Part shown: piece by piece, positions 15,565 through 24,089 of the stretch
Layout: every line of letters starts with the position of its first letter
How positions within the stretch are numbered: position 1 is the stretch's first letter
DNA from: CAYUTA01 sp964447605
Lineage (GTDB): Bacteria > Bacillota > Clostridia > Christensenellales > CAG-138
Direction of reading: 5' to 3'
Assembly (NCBI GenBank): GCA_964447605.1
Contig: CAYUTA010000004.1
Coordinates: forward strand, 18,917 to 82,916
Length of the DNA: 64,000 nucleotides
The notes under the pieces: model-generated
Told to the model about the DNA's origin: nothing
Database searches by the model: none
What the model saw: only the letters and a program-made list of their open reading frames with translations
Translations under genes and position numbers: made by a program

Positions 15565-16695
15565 TTGATCATTGAGAAACATTTGGTCGAACGTTTTTTC
15601 CGTTATGTACGAATCGACAGCGAATCCCGGGACGAGAGGGCAATGTGCATGCGCCTCATGCAGGAGCTGGAGGAGATGGGCTTTCATCCGCGCATGGATG
15701 AGGCGGGCCGGGCGTTTCAATCCAATGGGGGCAATCTTTACTGTAAGATCCCGGGGGCTTCCTCTGGAGAGCCTCTGTTGCTGGCGGCGCATGTGGACAC
15801 GGTCGGGCCCGGCAGGGGGATTTGCCCGGTTCTGCGGGAAGGATATGCCGTAAGCGCCGGGGACACGGTGCTGGGCGGGGATGATAAATCCGGCGTGGCC
15901 GTAATCATGGAAGCCATCGAGCAGGTTACAAGAGGAAGAACGCCCCATCGGCCCGTTGAACTGGTATTCACCATAGGGGAGGAGATCGGCGTCAGGGGCT
16001 CGGCGCTTCTTGATTATTCGGCAATCCGCGCCAAAGAGGCCATTGTGATGGATTCCCGCGGAACGGTGGGGGATATCAAGGTGTACGCCCCGGGCAAAAA
16101 GAAACTGCACATCACCGTGCGGGGAAGAGCGGCGCACGCGGGGGCATGCCCGGAACAGGGGATCAGCGCCATCTCGGTCGCATCCGCCGCGATTGCAGAG
16201 ATGAAACTGCTGCGCATCGATGGGGAAACGACCGCCAACATCGGTTCTTTTCTCGCCGAAGGCGCCACCAATGTCGTAAATGAACTGGTGCGGATCGAGG
16301 CGGAGGCCAGAAGCCAGTCCGCGGAAAAACTGGACGCGCAATGCAGGCACATGATCCAATGCTTTGCAGCGGCCGCTGAGAAAAGCGGGGCGAGCGTTGC
16401 ATGCGTTGTGGAGGACGGCGCCCGACCTTATCGCATCCGTGAAGACCACCCGCTGGTGCGGGAGGTCCTGGCGCTGTGCAGGGCGGAGGGCATCAGGGCG
16501 GCCGCCACAGGGGACGGCGGAGGCAGCGACGCCAACAATTTTGCCGCGCATGGAATTGCGGCCATCGCGCTCGGCTGCGGGATGGACCGGGTTCATACGA
16601 CGGAGGAAACGCTGTGTATCCGCGACTTTGCAGACGCCGCAAGGGTTTTGACAAGGCTTCTTGCCTCTGATCGCGCAAATCCTGGAGCCGCGTAG
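15565..16695 (+). CDS. M20-family peptidase, PepT-like
   Basis: A 376-residue zinc peptidase. Metal-site motifs are LAAHVDTVGP, LGGDDKSGVAV, FTIGEEIGVRGS and a C-terminal MDRVHTTEE, in the order expected for M20/PepT-like enzymes. A dimerisation domain (KLHITVRGRAAHAGACPEQGISA) sits in between. It cleaves short peptides in the cytoplasm, fitting its place ahead of a peptide importer. The TTG at 15565 was chosen because an AGGGGGCGG stretch lies about 7 nt before it and the family begins there (IIEKHLVERFF). Confidence 0.85.
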   Translation: MIIEKHLVERFFRYVRIDSESRDERAMCMRLMQELEEMGFHPRMDEAGRAFQSNGGNLYCKIPGASSGEPLLLAAHVDTVGPGRGICPVLREGYAVSAGDTVLGGDDKSGVAVIMEAIEQVTRGRTPHRPVELVFTIGEEIGVRGSALLDYSAIRAKEAIVMDSRGTVGDIKVYAPGKKKLHITVRGRAAHAGACPEQGISAISVASAAIAEMKLLRIDGETTANIGSFLAEGATNVVNELVRIEAEARSQSAEKLDAQCRHMIQCFAAAAEKSGASVACVVEDGARPYRIREDHPLVREVLALCRAEGIRAAATGDGGGSDANNFAAHGIAAIALGCGMDRVHTTEETLCIRDFADAARVLTRLLASDRANPGAA

Positions 16696-16724
16696 GAACC
16701 ATCGCTGAGGAAAGGGGGGCATCT

Positions 16725-17744
16725 TTGTTGTTTCAGTACATTATCAAGCGTTTGCTGCTGGGCGTACTGGTCCTTTTTGGCGTGATCGTCATCACGTTTG
16801 TCATCACACGCGTCGTTCCGTCCGACCCCGCAGGGCTGCTGGTTGGAGAAAATGCCACGGTGGCGCAGCGTGAGGCCATTACAGGGGAGCTGGGGCTGGA
16901 CCAGCCGATTCCGATCCAGTTCAAGACCTATCTTGTAAATTTGCTGCACGGCGATCTGGGAATCTCTCTGCGAACCAAACACGATGTGCTGACGGACCTC
17001 AAGACCTATATTCCGGCCACGATGGAGCTGGTGGTCTACGCCATGATGCTGTCGATATTGCTCGGCATCCCGCTCGGCGTAATAGCGGCGCGCTTTAAAG
17101 ACAAGCTTGCGGATCATTTTACGCGGTTTGTCACAATCTCGTCCATTTCGCTGCCAACGTTCGTTGTGGCGCTGCTGCTCCAGTATATCTTCTATGGAAA
17201 GATGGGCCTGTTTCCTCTGAACGGGCAGGTGGACACCACGGTGATGCTGCTGCATCAGGTGCCGTACGTTACGGGATGGACAACGGTGGACGCGTTGCTC
17301 GGCGGCGACATGGCGCTGTTTAAAAACGCCCTGTGGCATCTTACGCTGCCCTGCCTGACCATTGCGTTCTATCCGATTGGAACGGTTGCAAAACAAACCC
17401 GCGCCGCCATGCTGGAAACGCTGGGCGAGGACTATATTCCGGCGGCGCGGTCCTATGGCCTGCCGGAGCGGATTGTGCTGTGGTCCTATGCGCTGAAAAA
17501 TTCTCTCAGCACAACGATTACCGTGCTTGCAATGTCCTTTGCATTCACGCTGGTAAACACGTTTCTGATCGAAAACATTTTCTCCTGGCCGGGAATCGGC
17601 AGCTATGTCGGAAATGCCATTACGTCTCTGGACGGGCCGGCCATCATGGGCTCCACCATCTTTGCCGCGTGCGTCTATGTGCTTGTGAACCTTGCGGCGG
17701 ATCTGATCATTGCGGTGGACCCCCGCGTCCGCCTGGGAAAGTGA
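16725..17744 (+). CDS. Peptide ABC transporter permease (DppB/OppB type)
   Basis: A 339-residue permease with six helices. The N-terminus LFQYIIKRLLLGVLVLFGVIVITFVITRVVPSDPAG matches DppB-type proteins. The EAA loop is AARSYGLPERIVLWSYALKNSL, and FLIENIFSWPGIGSYVGNAI is the usual C-terminal motif. It forms the membrane channel with the next gene. The start is TTG, 12 nt after AAAGGGGGGC; a second TTG follows directly. Confidence 0.87.
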   Translation: MLFQYIIKRLLLGVLVLFGVIVITFVITRVVPSDPAGLLVGENATVAQREAITGELGLDQPIPIQFKTYLVNLLHGDLGISLRTKHDVLTDLKTYIPATMELVVYAMMLSILLGIPLGVIAARFKDKLADHFTRFVTISSISLPTFVVALLLQYIFYGKMGLFPLNGQVDTTVMLLHQVPYVTGWTTVDALLGGDMALFKNALWHLTLPCLTIAFYPIGTVAKQTRAAMLETLGEDYIPAARSYGLPERIVLWSYALKNSLSTTITVLAMSFAFTLVNTFLIENIFSWPGIGSYVGNAITSLDGPAIMGSTIFAACVYVLVNLAADLIIAVDPRVRLGK

Positions 17745-17754
17745 GGGGGAAGCT

Positions 17755-18645
17755 ATGAGGGACAGCAATTTTTACAAGGTGATCAGGTCTAGGGTTAAGG
17801 ACCTTCTTACCACATTATATCTGCTCAAACGCAACAGGCTCACGCGGGTCTGTCTGTACGGCATAGCGGCCCTGTTTCTGATTGCAATCTTCGGGCCGAT
17901 GTGTTTACCCGGCGCGGCGGAGATCAACGGCAACCTGAACCCGGCGGACAAGCTGCTTGCGCCTTCCGGCGCGCACTGGTTCGGCACGGACGAACTGGGA
18001 CGGGACATCTTTCAGCGCGTCATTCTGGGAACAAGAATCTCTATGTTTTCCGCGCTCTTGGCCATTGCCATCGCGGTGGCGGCCGGCGTAACGCTCGGGG
18101 CGATAGCGGGCTATTTCGGCGGCGTGGCGGACGAGGTCATCATGCGGATCGTCGATATTTTCCTGTCCTTTCCGTCGCTCCTGCTGGCGATGACCATTTC
18201 CGCCTTTCTGGGCGCCAGCCTGCAAAATGCAATTATCGCAATTGCCATTTCTACCTGGCCCAACCATGCGCGCATTGTGCGCAATCAGGCGGTCGCGGTC
18301 CGGGAGCGCCAGTTTGTGAAAGCATCGTATGCGCTTGGCGCGCCGGCGCCGTTTATGATTACCAGGCATATTATTCCAAACTGCATCGCTCCGATCATCG
18401 TTAAAGCGTCGATGGACTTTGGAAACGTCGTGATGTCGCTTGCGTCGCTGAGCTTTCTCGGGCTTGGCGCGCAGGCGCCTACGCCGGAATGGGGCCTTAT
18501 GGTCAGCACCAGCCGCAACTATTTTATGAACGCATGGTGGACCTGCGTGTTCCCGGGCCTTGCCATTTTTTTGACGGTCCTTTGCTTCAACCTGATTGGC
18601 GACGGCCTTCGGGAAGTGCTGGACCCCAAAACGAGAAAGAACTGA
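17755..18645 (+). CDS. Peptide ABC transporter permease (DppC/OppC type)
   Basis: A 296-residue permease. LAPSGAHWFGTDELGRDIFQRVILGTRISM is the standard DppC block after the first helix. The coupling loop is VKASYALGAPAPFMITRHIIPNCIAPIIV, and SLSFLGLGAQAPTPEWGLM closes the domain. The ATG at 17755 follows GAGGGGGAAGCT, 10 nt after the DppB-like stop. It is the partner subunit of the preceding permease. Confidence 0.88.
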   Translation: MRDSNFYKVIRSRVKDLLTTLYLLKRNRLTRVCLYGIAALFLIAIFGPMCLPGAAEINGNLNPADKLLAPSGAHWFGTDELGRDIFQRVILGTRISMFSALLAIAIAVAAGVTLGAIAGYFGGVADEVIMRIVDIFLSFPSLLLAMTISAFLGASLQNAIIAIAISTWPNHARIVRNQAVAVRERQFVKASYALGAPAPFMITRHIIPNCIAPIIVKASMDFGNVVMSLASLSFLGLGAQAPTPEWGLMVSTSRNYFMNAWWTCVFPGLAIFLTVLCFNLIGDGLREVLDPKTRKN

Positions 18646-18663
18646 GGAGGAAGGGGATCGGCT

Positions 18664-19629
18664 ATGCGTGAAGAAGCGTATCTGCATTATAAAAATTTGA
18701 AAATAAAATTTGTCGGATACGACGGCGAGAAGGACGTCCTTTCCGTTGAAGACCTGAAAATTCGGAAGGGAGAGGCGTTTGGGCTCATCGGCGAGAGCGG
18801 AACGGGAAAAACGGTGCTGGCCTATGCGACGCTGGGGCTGCTGCAGACGCCGCCCGGCAAGATTGAGAGCGGTGAAATCCTGCTTTCGGGAGAGGACCTG
18901 CGAAAGCTTACGCAGCGGGAATTCAGAAAACGCATCCGCGGCCGCAGGATCGCCATGATCTTCCAGGATCCCATGTCCACGCTGAATCCGGTGTTCACTG
19001 TGGAACGGCAGCTCCTGAACGTGATCCGGCGCAATCAGAAGCTCTCCCGCAGGGAAGCCTGTGCCGAGGCGATTCGGACGCTGAGCATGGTCAAACTGCC
19101 CGACCCGGAATTGATCATGAAAAAGTATCCGCACGAGCTCAGCGGCGGCCAACGGCAGCGGGTCATCATTGCGCTGGCGCTGTGCTGCAAGGCCGAGCTG
19201 CTCATTGCCGACGAACCGACAAGGAACCTGGACGTAACGATTCAGGCGGGCATCATCAAACTTTTGCAGGAATTGCAGCGCGAGCTGCAGGTTACCGTGC
19301 TGTTCATTGCAAACAACCCCGGCCTTGTATACGCCACCTGCGAGCACTGCGCAATTCTGTATGACGGCAGGATTGTGGAGACCGGCACTGTGGACGAGGT
19401 GCTCAAAAATCCGTTCCACCCCTATACGAACGTGCTTCTCAACGCCGTTCCGAAGAGGAAGAAGGAAGCCGCGCGTCTTGACAGCCTGGTTGCCAGCCAC
19501 GAGCGCGTGCCGGAGGATGCCTGTTGCTATTACAAGCAGTGCGTCCATGCCTGCGGGCGCTGTGTAAACGTGGATCATCTGCGGCATTTGGGCGGCGAGC
19601 ATTACGCGCGCTGCAGGAGGGAGGTGTAG
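18664..19629 (+). CDS. Peptide ABC transporter ATPase (DppD type) with altered H-loop
   Basis: A 321-residue ATPase. Walker A is GESGTGKT, the signature is LSGGQRQR and Walker B is LLIADEPTR. The C-terminal cysteine cluster (CCYYKQCVHACGRC...C) corresponds to the Cys motif of Dpp/Opp ATPases. The usual switch-His segment FITHDLGVV reads FIANNPGLV here, so the catalytic histidine is an asparagine. Hydrolysis at this subunit's site may be weak, with the DppF-type partner (which keeps its His) doing the work. The D-loop is also unusual: TRNLDVTIQ instead of TTALDVTIQ. Confidence 0.87.
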   Translation: MREEAYLHYKNLKIKFVGYDGEKDVLSVEDLKIRKGEAFGLIGESGTGKTVLAYATLGLLQTPPGKIESGEILLSGEDLRKLTQREFRKRIRGRRIAMIFQDPMSTLNPVFTVERQLLNVIRRNQKLSRREACAEAIRTLSMVKLPDPELIMKKYPHELSGGQRQRVIIALALCCKAELLIADEPTRNLDVTIQAGIIKLLQELQRELQVTVLFIANNPGLVYATCEHCAILYDGRIVETGTVDEVLKNPFHPYTNVLLNAVPKRKKEAARLDSLVASHERVPEDACCYYKQCVHACGRCVNVDHLRHLGGEHYARCRREV

Positions 19630-19632
19630 CCT

Positions 19633-20601
19633 GTGTCCGAAGTATTGCTCGATATTCAGCATCTGTACAAGTATTTCCCGGTCAAAGGGTCCCTGTTTCA
19701 GAGGGAAAAGAAATTTGTCAACGCCGTGGACGACGTGTCCATGACGATCATCCGGGGAGAAATCCTTGGCATCGTCGGCGAGTCCGGCTGTGGGAAATCG
19801 ACGCTCGTGAACACGGTTTTGCGCCTGCATCCGCCGACGAAGGGTGAGGTGCTGTTTGCCGGCAAAAGCATGTTCGGCCTGAAGAAGGAGGAGCTTCGAA
19901 CCCTCCGCAAGGATATCCAGATCGTTTTTCAGGATCCGTTCTGGTCGCTGAACCCGCGCATGCTGGTTAAGGACATCATTGCCGAACCGCTGCGCGTGCA
20001 GACGAAGATGAACAGCGCGGAGTGCTTTAAGCGGGTAGCAGAAACCATGGAGATGGTCGGCCTGCCGCCGGAGCGCGCGTACCTGTACCCACACGAATTC
20101 AGCAACGGCCAGCGGCAGCGCATTGCCATTGCGCGCGCACTGGCGCTGATGCCGAAGATGATTGTGCTCGACGAACCCACCTCGTCGATCGACGTTGTGT
20201 CGCAGGCGCAGATTTTGGACCTGCTGCTGGAGCTTAAAAGCAAATTCGACCTCACGTACATCCTGATCTCCCACGACCTGGGCGTGGTGAATTATCTGGC
20301 CGACAAGATAGCGGTCATGTACCTTGGCAAGCTGGTGGAATACGGCGATGCGGCCACGGTATTCAACGCGCCGAAGCATCCTTATACAAAGGCGCTGTTT
20401 GCGGCGATTCCGACGATGGAAGGCCGTATCCGCGAGATTCAGACGCTGCAGGGCAATGTGCCCAGCGCGATCAACGTGCCCCCGGGCTGCCGGTTCCACA
20501 ACCGCTGCGCATATGCCCGCGCGCGTTGCAAACGCGAAGTCCCGGAGCTGATCGCCGGGGAGGACGGCGTGCTGGCCGCGTGTCACCTGCTCAACCGTTA
20601 G
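19633..20601 (+). CDS. Peptide ABC transporter ATPase (DppF type)
   Basis: A 322-residue ATPase. Walker A is GESGCGKST, the signature reads FSNGQRQRIAIARAL, Walker B is MIVLDEPTSSID and the H-loop is ILISHDLGVV. The C-terminus carries the Cys motif GCRFHNRCAYARARC. It starts with GTG at 19633, 3 nt after the DppD stop, and GGAGG lies 7 nt upstream inside the end of that gene. It energises import together with the DppD-like subunit. Confidence 0.88.
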   Translation: MSEVLLDIQHLYKYFPVKGSLFQREKKFVNAVDDVSMTIIRGEILGIVGESGCGKSTLVNTVLRLHPPTKGEVLFAGKSMFGLKKEELRTLRKDIQIVFQDPFWSLNPRMLVKDIIAEPLRVQTKMNSAECFKRVAETMEMVGLPPERAYLYPHEFSNGQRQRIAIARALALMPKMIVLDEPTSSIDVVSQAQILDLLLELKSKFDLTYILISHDLGVVNYLADKIAVMYLGKLVEYGDAATVFNAPKHPYTKALFAAIPTMEGRIREIQTLQGNVPSAINVPPGCRFHNRCAYARARCKREVPELIAGEDGVLAACHLLNR

Positions 20602-20791
20602 GCGCTGTCTGCACGCGCCGTAAAGCGCGGTATTCCGGCGCATTTTCCGCCGTGCGGGCTCCTTTTCCCTGCCGCACCTCCGGTATGGCGGCGGTAAAAC
20701 GCCTTGCCCGGCAAACAATCGGCCTGAAATCCCCCGGTTCCCGCGCATGCGGACAGCACCTGAAAGAATTGCATTTGAAAGGAGTAACAGA

Positions 20792-21871
20792 ATGGACAGA
20801 AGAGCAAAAATCGACCGGCTCGCCAAGGCGTTTGTCCATACCAGCCTGGCGGTGCGGGAGGGAAACCTTGTGGTCGTCACTTCGGATAATAAGGAGTCGG
20901 ATCTGGAGCTGTGCGACCAGATCTACCGGGAGGTTCTGGCCGGCGGCGGCGAGTGCGTAATTCTGCGCACAAACGCCGCCGAATGTCATGGAAAGGCTGC
21001 GGACAGGGTTGTGCCGAAAAAGGGCTTCGGCCCCATGATTGCCGAGGCGGATTTCTGGGTTGACACCGGCTCTATGGGCTGGATTTATTCGGATGCGTTC
21101 AACAACGCGTTCAGAGCCAATCCCAATTTGAAATATTTCCTGCTTTCCAGCATTCCGGTGGAGCATCTGTATCACATGTTCGTGCTTCCCGACGAGCTCT
21201 ATCAGCTGGCGGACGCGCTTGCCGGGATGCTCGGCGGCGCGCGCATGGTCCGTATCAAAAACCCAAAGGGGACGGACGTAACCTATGAGTTGACAAGGCG
21301 GTATCCCATCATGTGCAACGTTGGGAAAATAAGACAGCCCGGGCAGGCGACCCCGCCCGCGATGGTCAACATGATGTGCAAGGACGGCACGATGAACGGC
21401 AGAATTGTGACCAACTGCATGTATGCCGACCCGTGGGGCGTCTGCGACGATCTGGCCGTATACGTCAAAGACAGCGCAATTATCAATGCGGAGTCCCCCT
21501 CCGATCCCGAGATCGCCAAGCGCTTTATGAGGTGGCTTGCAAGCTGGGGGGAGGAGAACATCTATAAGCACGCGCACATGAACTTTGGCCTGCTGCCCGG
21601 CGTGCGCGAGTTTTTGAACACCGGACTGAAAAACGACGGCATCAGCAACGAGCGCATGTGGGGCGCAATGAACTGGGGGTTTGGCGACGTTTCCAAAAAA
21701 CGTAGGCCCCCGCACGGGCAGCCCAGCAAAAATCATCTCGACTGCATCACGCCAGAGATTTCCGCGTGGATCGACGGCGTCCAGATCATGAAAAACGGCG
21801 AGTTCATCTACGGCGACCTGAAGAAGCTTGCCGATATCACGCTGCAAAAGACGGCGCGGAACGCGCAGTAA
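20792..21871 (+). CDS. M29-like aminopeptidase family protein
   Basis: A 359-residue protein. The N-terminal half is Rossmann-like (REGNLVVVTSDNKESDLELCDQIYREVLAGGGECVILRT) as in the AmpS/M29 and NicX-related family. The C-terminal metal region has NERMWGAMNWGFG...HGQPSKNHLDCITPE, keeping the H-L-D pair. Some M29 ligands are less clear, so an aminopeptidase or another metal-dependent hydrolase is possible. AAAGGAGT precedes the ATG at 20792. Its place between the importer ATPases and the binding protein suggests cleavage of imported peptides. Confidence 0.75.
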   Translation: MDRRAKIDRLAKAFVHTSLAVREGNLVVVTSDNKESDLELCDQIYREVLAGGGECVILRTNAAECHGKAADRVVPKKGFGPMIAEADFWVDTGSMGWIYSDAFNNAFRANPNLKYFLLSSIPVEHLYHMFVLPDELYQLADALAGMLGGARMVRIKNPKGTDVTYELTRRYPIMCNVGKIRQPGQATPPAMVNMMCKDGTMNGRIVTNCMYADPWGVCDDLAVYVKDSAIINAESPSDPEIAKRFMRWLASWGEENIYKHAHMNFGLLPGVREFLNTGLKNDGISNERMWGAMNWGFGDVSKKRRPPHGQPSKNHLDCITPEISAWIDGVQIMKNGEFIYGDLKKLADITLQKTARNAQ

Positions 21872-21900
21872 CCGCGGCGCCGCGCGAGCGGCCCGCACGA

Positions 21901-21917
21901 CTCCCTGCAGCAGGGAG
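21901..21917 (+). other. Short perfect stem-loop upstream of the binding-protein gene
   Basis: CTCCCTG-CAG-CAGGGAG forms a 7-bp stem with a 3-nt loop and no T-run. It lies 80 nt before the binding-protein gene. It may protect the downstream mRNA and raise binding-protein expression. Confidence 0.4.
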
Positions 21918-21997
21918 AATGGGGTACAATATGCCGCAAGCACGGGCCGCTGAACTTGCAGACTTTCCTGTAAGGGAATGAAAATAAGGAGGAACGT

Positions 21998-23602
21998 ATG
22001 AAAAAAATCGTGACGATTCTGCTGGTTATCTGTATGATTGCCGGCACGCTCGCCGGATGCGGCGGCAATGCCGCGCCTGCCGCTCCCGGTTCCGCCGGTC
22101 GGACGGGTACGGACGCGACGGCCCCCGCCGGCGAAATCCTGACCGCGACGTATGCCTACATGGCGGACCCGCTGTACAATCTGGACCCCGCCCAGACCGT
22201 TTCCAACGGCGTGTGTGTCATGAACAACATTTACGAAACCCTGCTGAGCTACGACCTGACTACCAACGCCTTTACAAACGTGCTGGCGGAGGATTATGAG
22301 GTCTCCGAGGACGGCCTGTCCTGGATATTCCGCCTCCGGCAGGGTGTGAAGTTCCATTCCGGCGGCGAGCTGACCGCGGAGGATGTGAAATTCTCCGTCG
22401 ACCGCATCATGGAGCTTGCCCAGGGCGATGCGTACATCTGGGCCAATGTTGCGCAGGTCAAGGTGCTCGATACCTATGCGGTTGAATTTGAACTGACATC
22501 GCCCTGTGCGCTGGATGCCGTCGTTTCCTGCTCCAAGGGCGCGTTCATCTTTTCCAGGGACGCTTTTGAAGCGGACAACGCCTTTTTTGAGAACGGCGGC
22601 GACTGCGGAACCGGCCCCTACACCGTGAAAAGCATCACCTGGGGAACGGAGGTGGTTCTGTCCAGGTTTGACGAATACTGGGGCGGCTGGAAGGATAATC
22701 AGTTTGATTATGTAATCACCACCTTTGTCGGCGAAACCAGCAACCGCCGGCTGATGATGGAAGCCGGCGGCGCCGACATCACCAACTCCCTGACGCAGGA
22801 GGATATCAAAGCCCTTGAGGGAAATTCAAATGTCGATCTGCAGGCTGAGGTTTCGCTCAAGACGCAGTATATCAACCTGAACGTCAACTCCGACAAGCTT
22901 TCCGACGTCCGCGTTCGGCAGGCGCTCGCCTATGCGATGCCGTATCAGGGCGTGATCGACACGGCGATTGGCGCGGGCCGCGGCACACAGGCCTATTGCG
23001 CGGTTCCGCCGGGGATGCTCGGCCACAGCCAAACAATCCCACAATACACGCATGATCTCGAAAAGGCCAGGTCGCTTCTGGAAGAGGCCGGCCACGGCGA
23101 AGGCCTGGATATGCTCATTACCTTCAACACCGGCGACGAGGTCCTGCGCCTGACCGCGGAGCTGTATCAGGCCGAGCTGGCCAAGATCGGCGTAAATCTG
23201 GAGATCCGCGCCATGTCCTGGTCCGAGCAGGTTGCGCTTGCCACCAGCGAGAATCCCAACGATCGTCAGGAGCTGTTCATGTCCTATACGTTCCCGGCGC
23301 TGGTGGACGCCTATGCGGCCCTGAAGTACTTCCAGACCGGGCAGGGCAGCAACTACAGCGGGTATTCCAACGCCGAATTTGACGCCGGGCTGATGGAGGC
23401 GTATTCCATGGCGGGCGTCGACAAGGAGCGGGCAACGCAGATGTACATCGGATTGCAGGAGATGCTGGTCGGCGACTGCCCCGCGATCTGGGTTGCCAAT
23501 ATCAACGACGTTTGGGTGACAAACTCAAGCTTCCAGGGCTTTAAAACCAACGGCGCCTACACATACGTCTGCAGGTTCTACGATACCTGCCGCGCCGAAT
23601 AA
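21998..23602 (+). CDS. Peptide-binding lipoprotein (SBP_bac_5 family)
   Basis: A 534-residue lipoprotein with a signal ending TLAGC (Cys21). The mature protein has the SBP_bac_5 pattern: ADPLYNLDPAQTVSNGVCVMNNIYETLLSYD, WIFRLRQGVKFHSGGELTAEDVKFSVDRIM and FDEYWGGWKDNQFDYVI. AAGGAGG lies 7 nt before the ATG. It captures peptides for the Dpp-type permease encoded upstream. Its late position in the operon, after a stem-loop, is unusual but common in Clostridia. Confidence 0.9.
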   Translation: MKKIVTILLVICMIAGTLAGCGGNAAPAAPGSAGRTGTDATAPAGEILTATYAYMADPLYNLDPAQTVSNGVCVMNNIYETLLSYDLTTNAFTNVLAEDYEVSEDGLSWIFRLRQGVKFHSGGELTAEDVKFSVDRIMELAQGDAYIWANVAQVKVLDTYAVEFELTSPCALDAVVSCSKGAFIFSRDAFEADNAFFENGGDCGTGPYTVKSITWGTEVVLSRFDEYWGGWKDNQFDYVITTFVGETSNRRLMMEAGGADITNSLTQEDIKALEGNSNVDLQAEVSLKTQYINLNVNSDKLSDVRVRQALAYAMPYQGVIDTAIGAGRGTQAYCAVPPGMLGHSQTIPQYTHDLEKARSLLEEAGHGEGLDMLITFNTGDEVLRLTAELYQAELAKIGVNLEIRAMSWSEQVALATSENPNDRQELFMSYTFPALVDAYAALKYFQTGQGSNYSGYSNAEFDAGLMEAYSMAGVDKERATQMYIGLQEMLVGDCPAIWVANINDVWVTNSSFQGFKTNGAYTYVCRFYDTCRAE

Positions 23603-23695
23603 CGGGCGGACCGGGGGCAAGAACATGCGACGGGGCCGCGGCGGCGAAGGCCGCCGCAGCCTCCACGATATTGTAAGAAGGAAAGACAGCATAAT

Positions 23696-24076
23696 ATGAT
23701 AAAAACGATTCATACGGACAAAGCGCCCGCTGCAATCGGCCCATATTCTCAGGGAATTGCGACAGGCGGGATGGTGTTTACCTCAGGGCAGATTCCATGC
23801 GACCCGGCGACCGGCGCCATCGTCGGGACCACGATTGAAGAGCAGGCCGAGCAGGTGATGAAGAACCTTTCCGCTGTTCTGGAAGCCGCCGGGGCCTCGT
23901 GCCGGACGATCATCAAGACCGCCTGCTTTCTACAGGACATGAAGGATTTTTCCGCATTCAACGCGGTTTACAGCAACTATATTGCCGGGAAACCCGCGCG
24001 CTCATGCGTTGCGGTCGCCGCGCTCCCCAAGGGCGTTCTCTGCGAGATTGAGGCAATCGCGGCCATAGAGGCATAA
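23696..24076 (+). CDS. ridA: RidA-family enamine/imine deaminase
   Basis: A 126-residue protein. GPYSQGIATGGMVFTSGQIPCDPATG and KPARSCVAVAALPKGVLCEIEAIA are RidA signatures, including the Arg102 and C-terminal Glu that hold the substrate. RidA hydrolyses reactive enamines/imines released by PLP enzymes. It lies 13 nt before a MalY-like PLP enzyme, so it likely clears that enzyme's 2-aminoacrylate-type intermediate. Confidence 0.92.
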   Translation: MIKTIHTDKAPAAIGPYSQGIATGGMVFTSGQIPCDPATGAIVGTTIEEQAEQVMKNLSAVLEAAGASCRTIIKTACFLQDMKDFSAFNAVYSNYIAGKPARSCVAVAALPKGVLCEIEAIAAIEA

Positions 24077-24089
24077 CGGAGAGAAAACA

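Noticed and set aside
17905..20880. 991-codon minus-strand open frame
   Set aside because: It is antisense to the intact DppC, DppD and DppF genes, is Arg/His-rich and has no domain; a GC-rich shadow.
20591..22357. 588-codon minus-strand open frame
   Set aside because: It is antisense to the M29-like gene and the start of the binding-protein gene and shows no recognisable domain.
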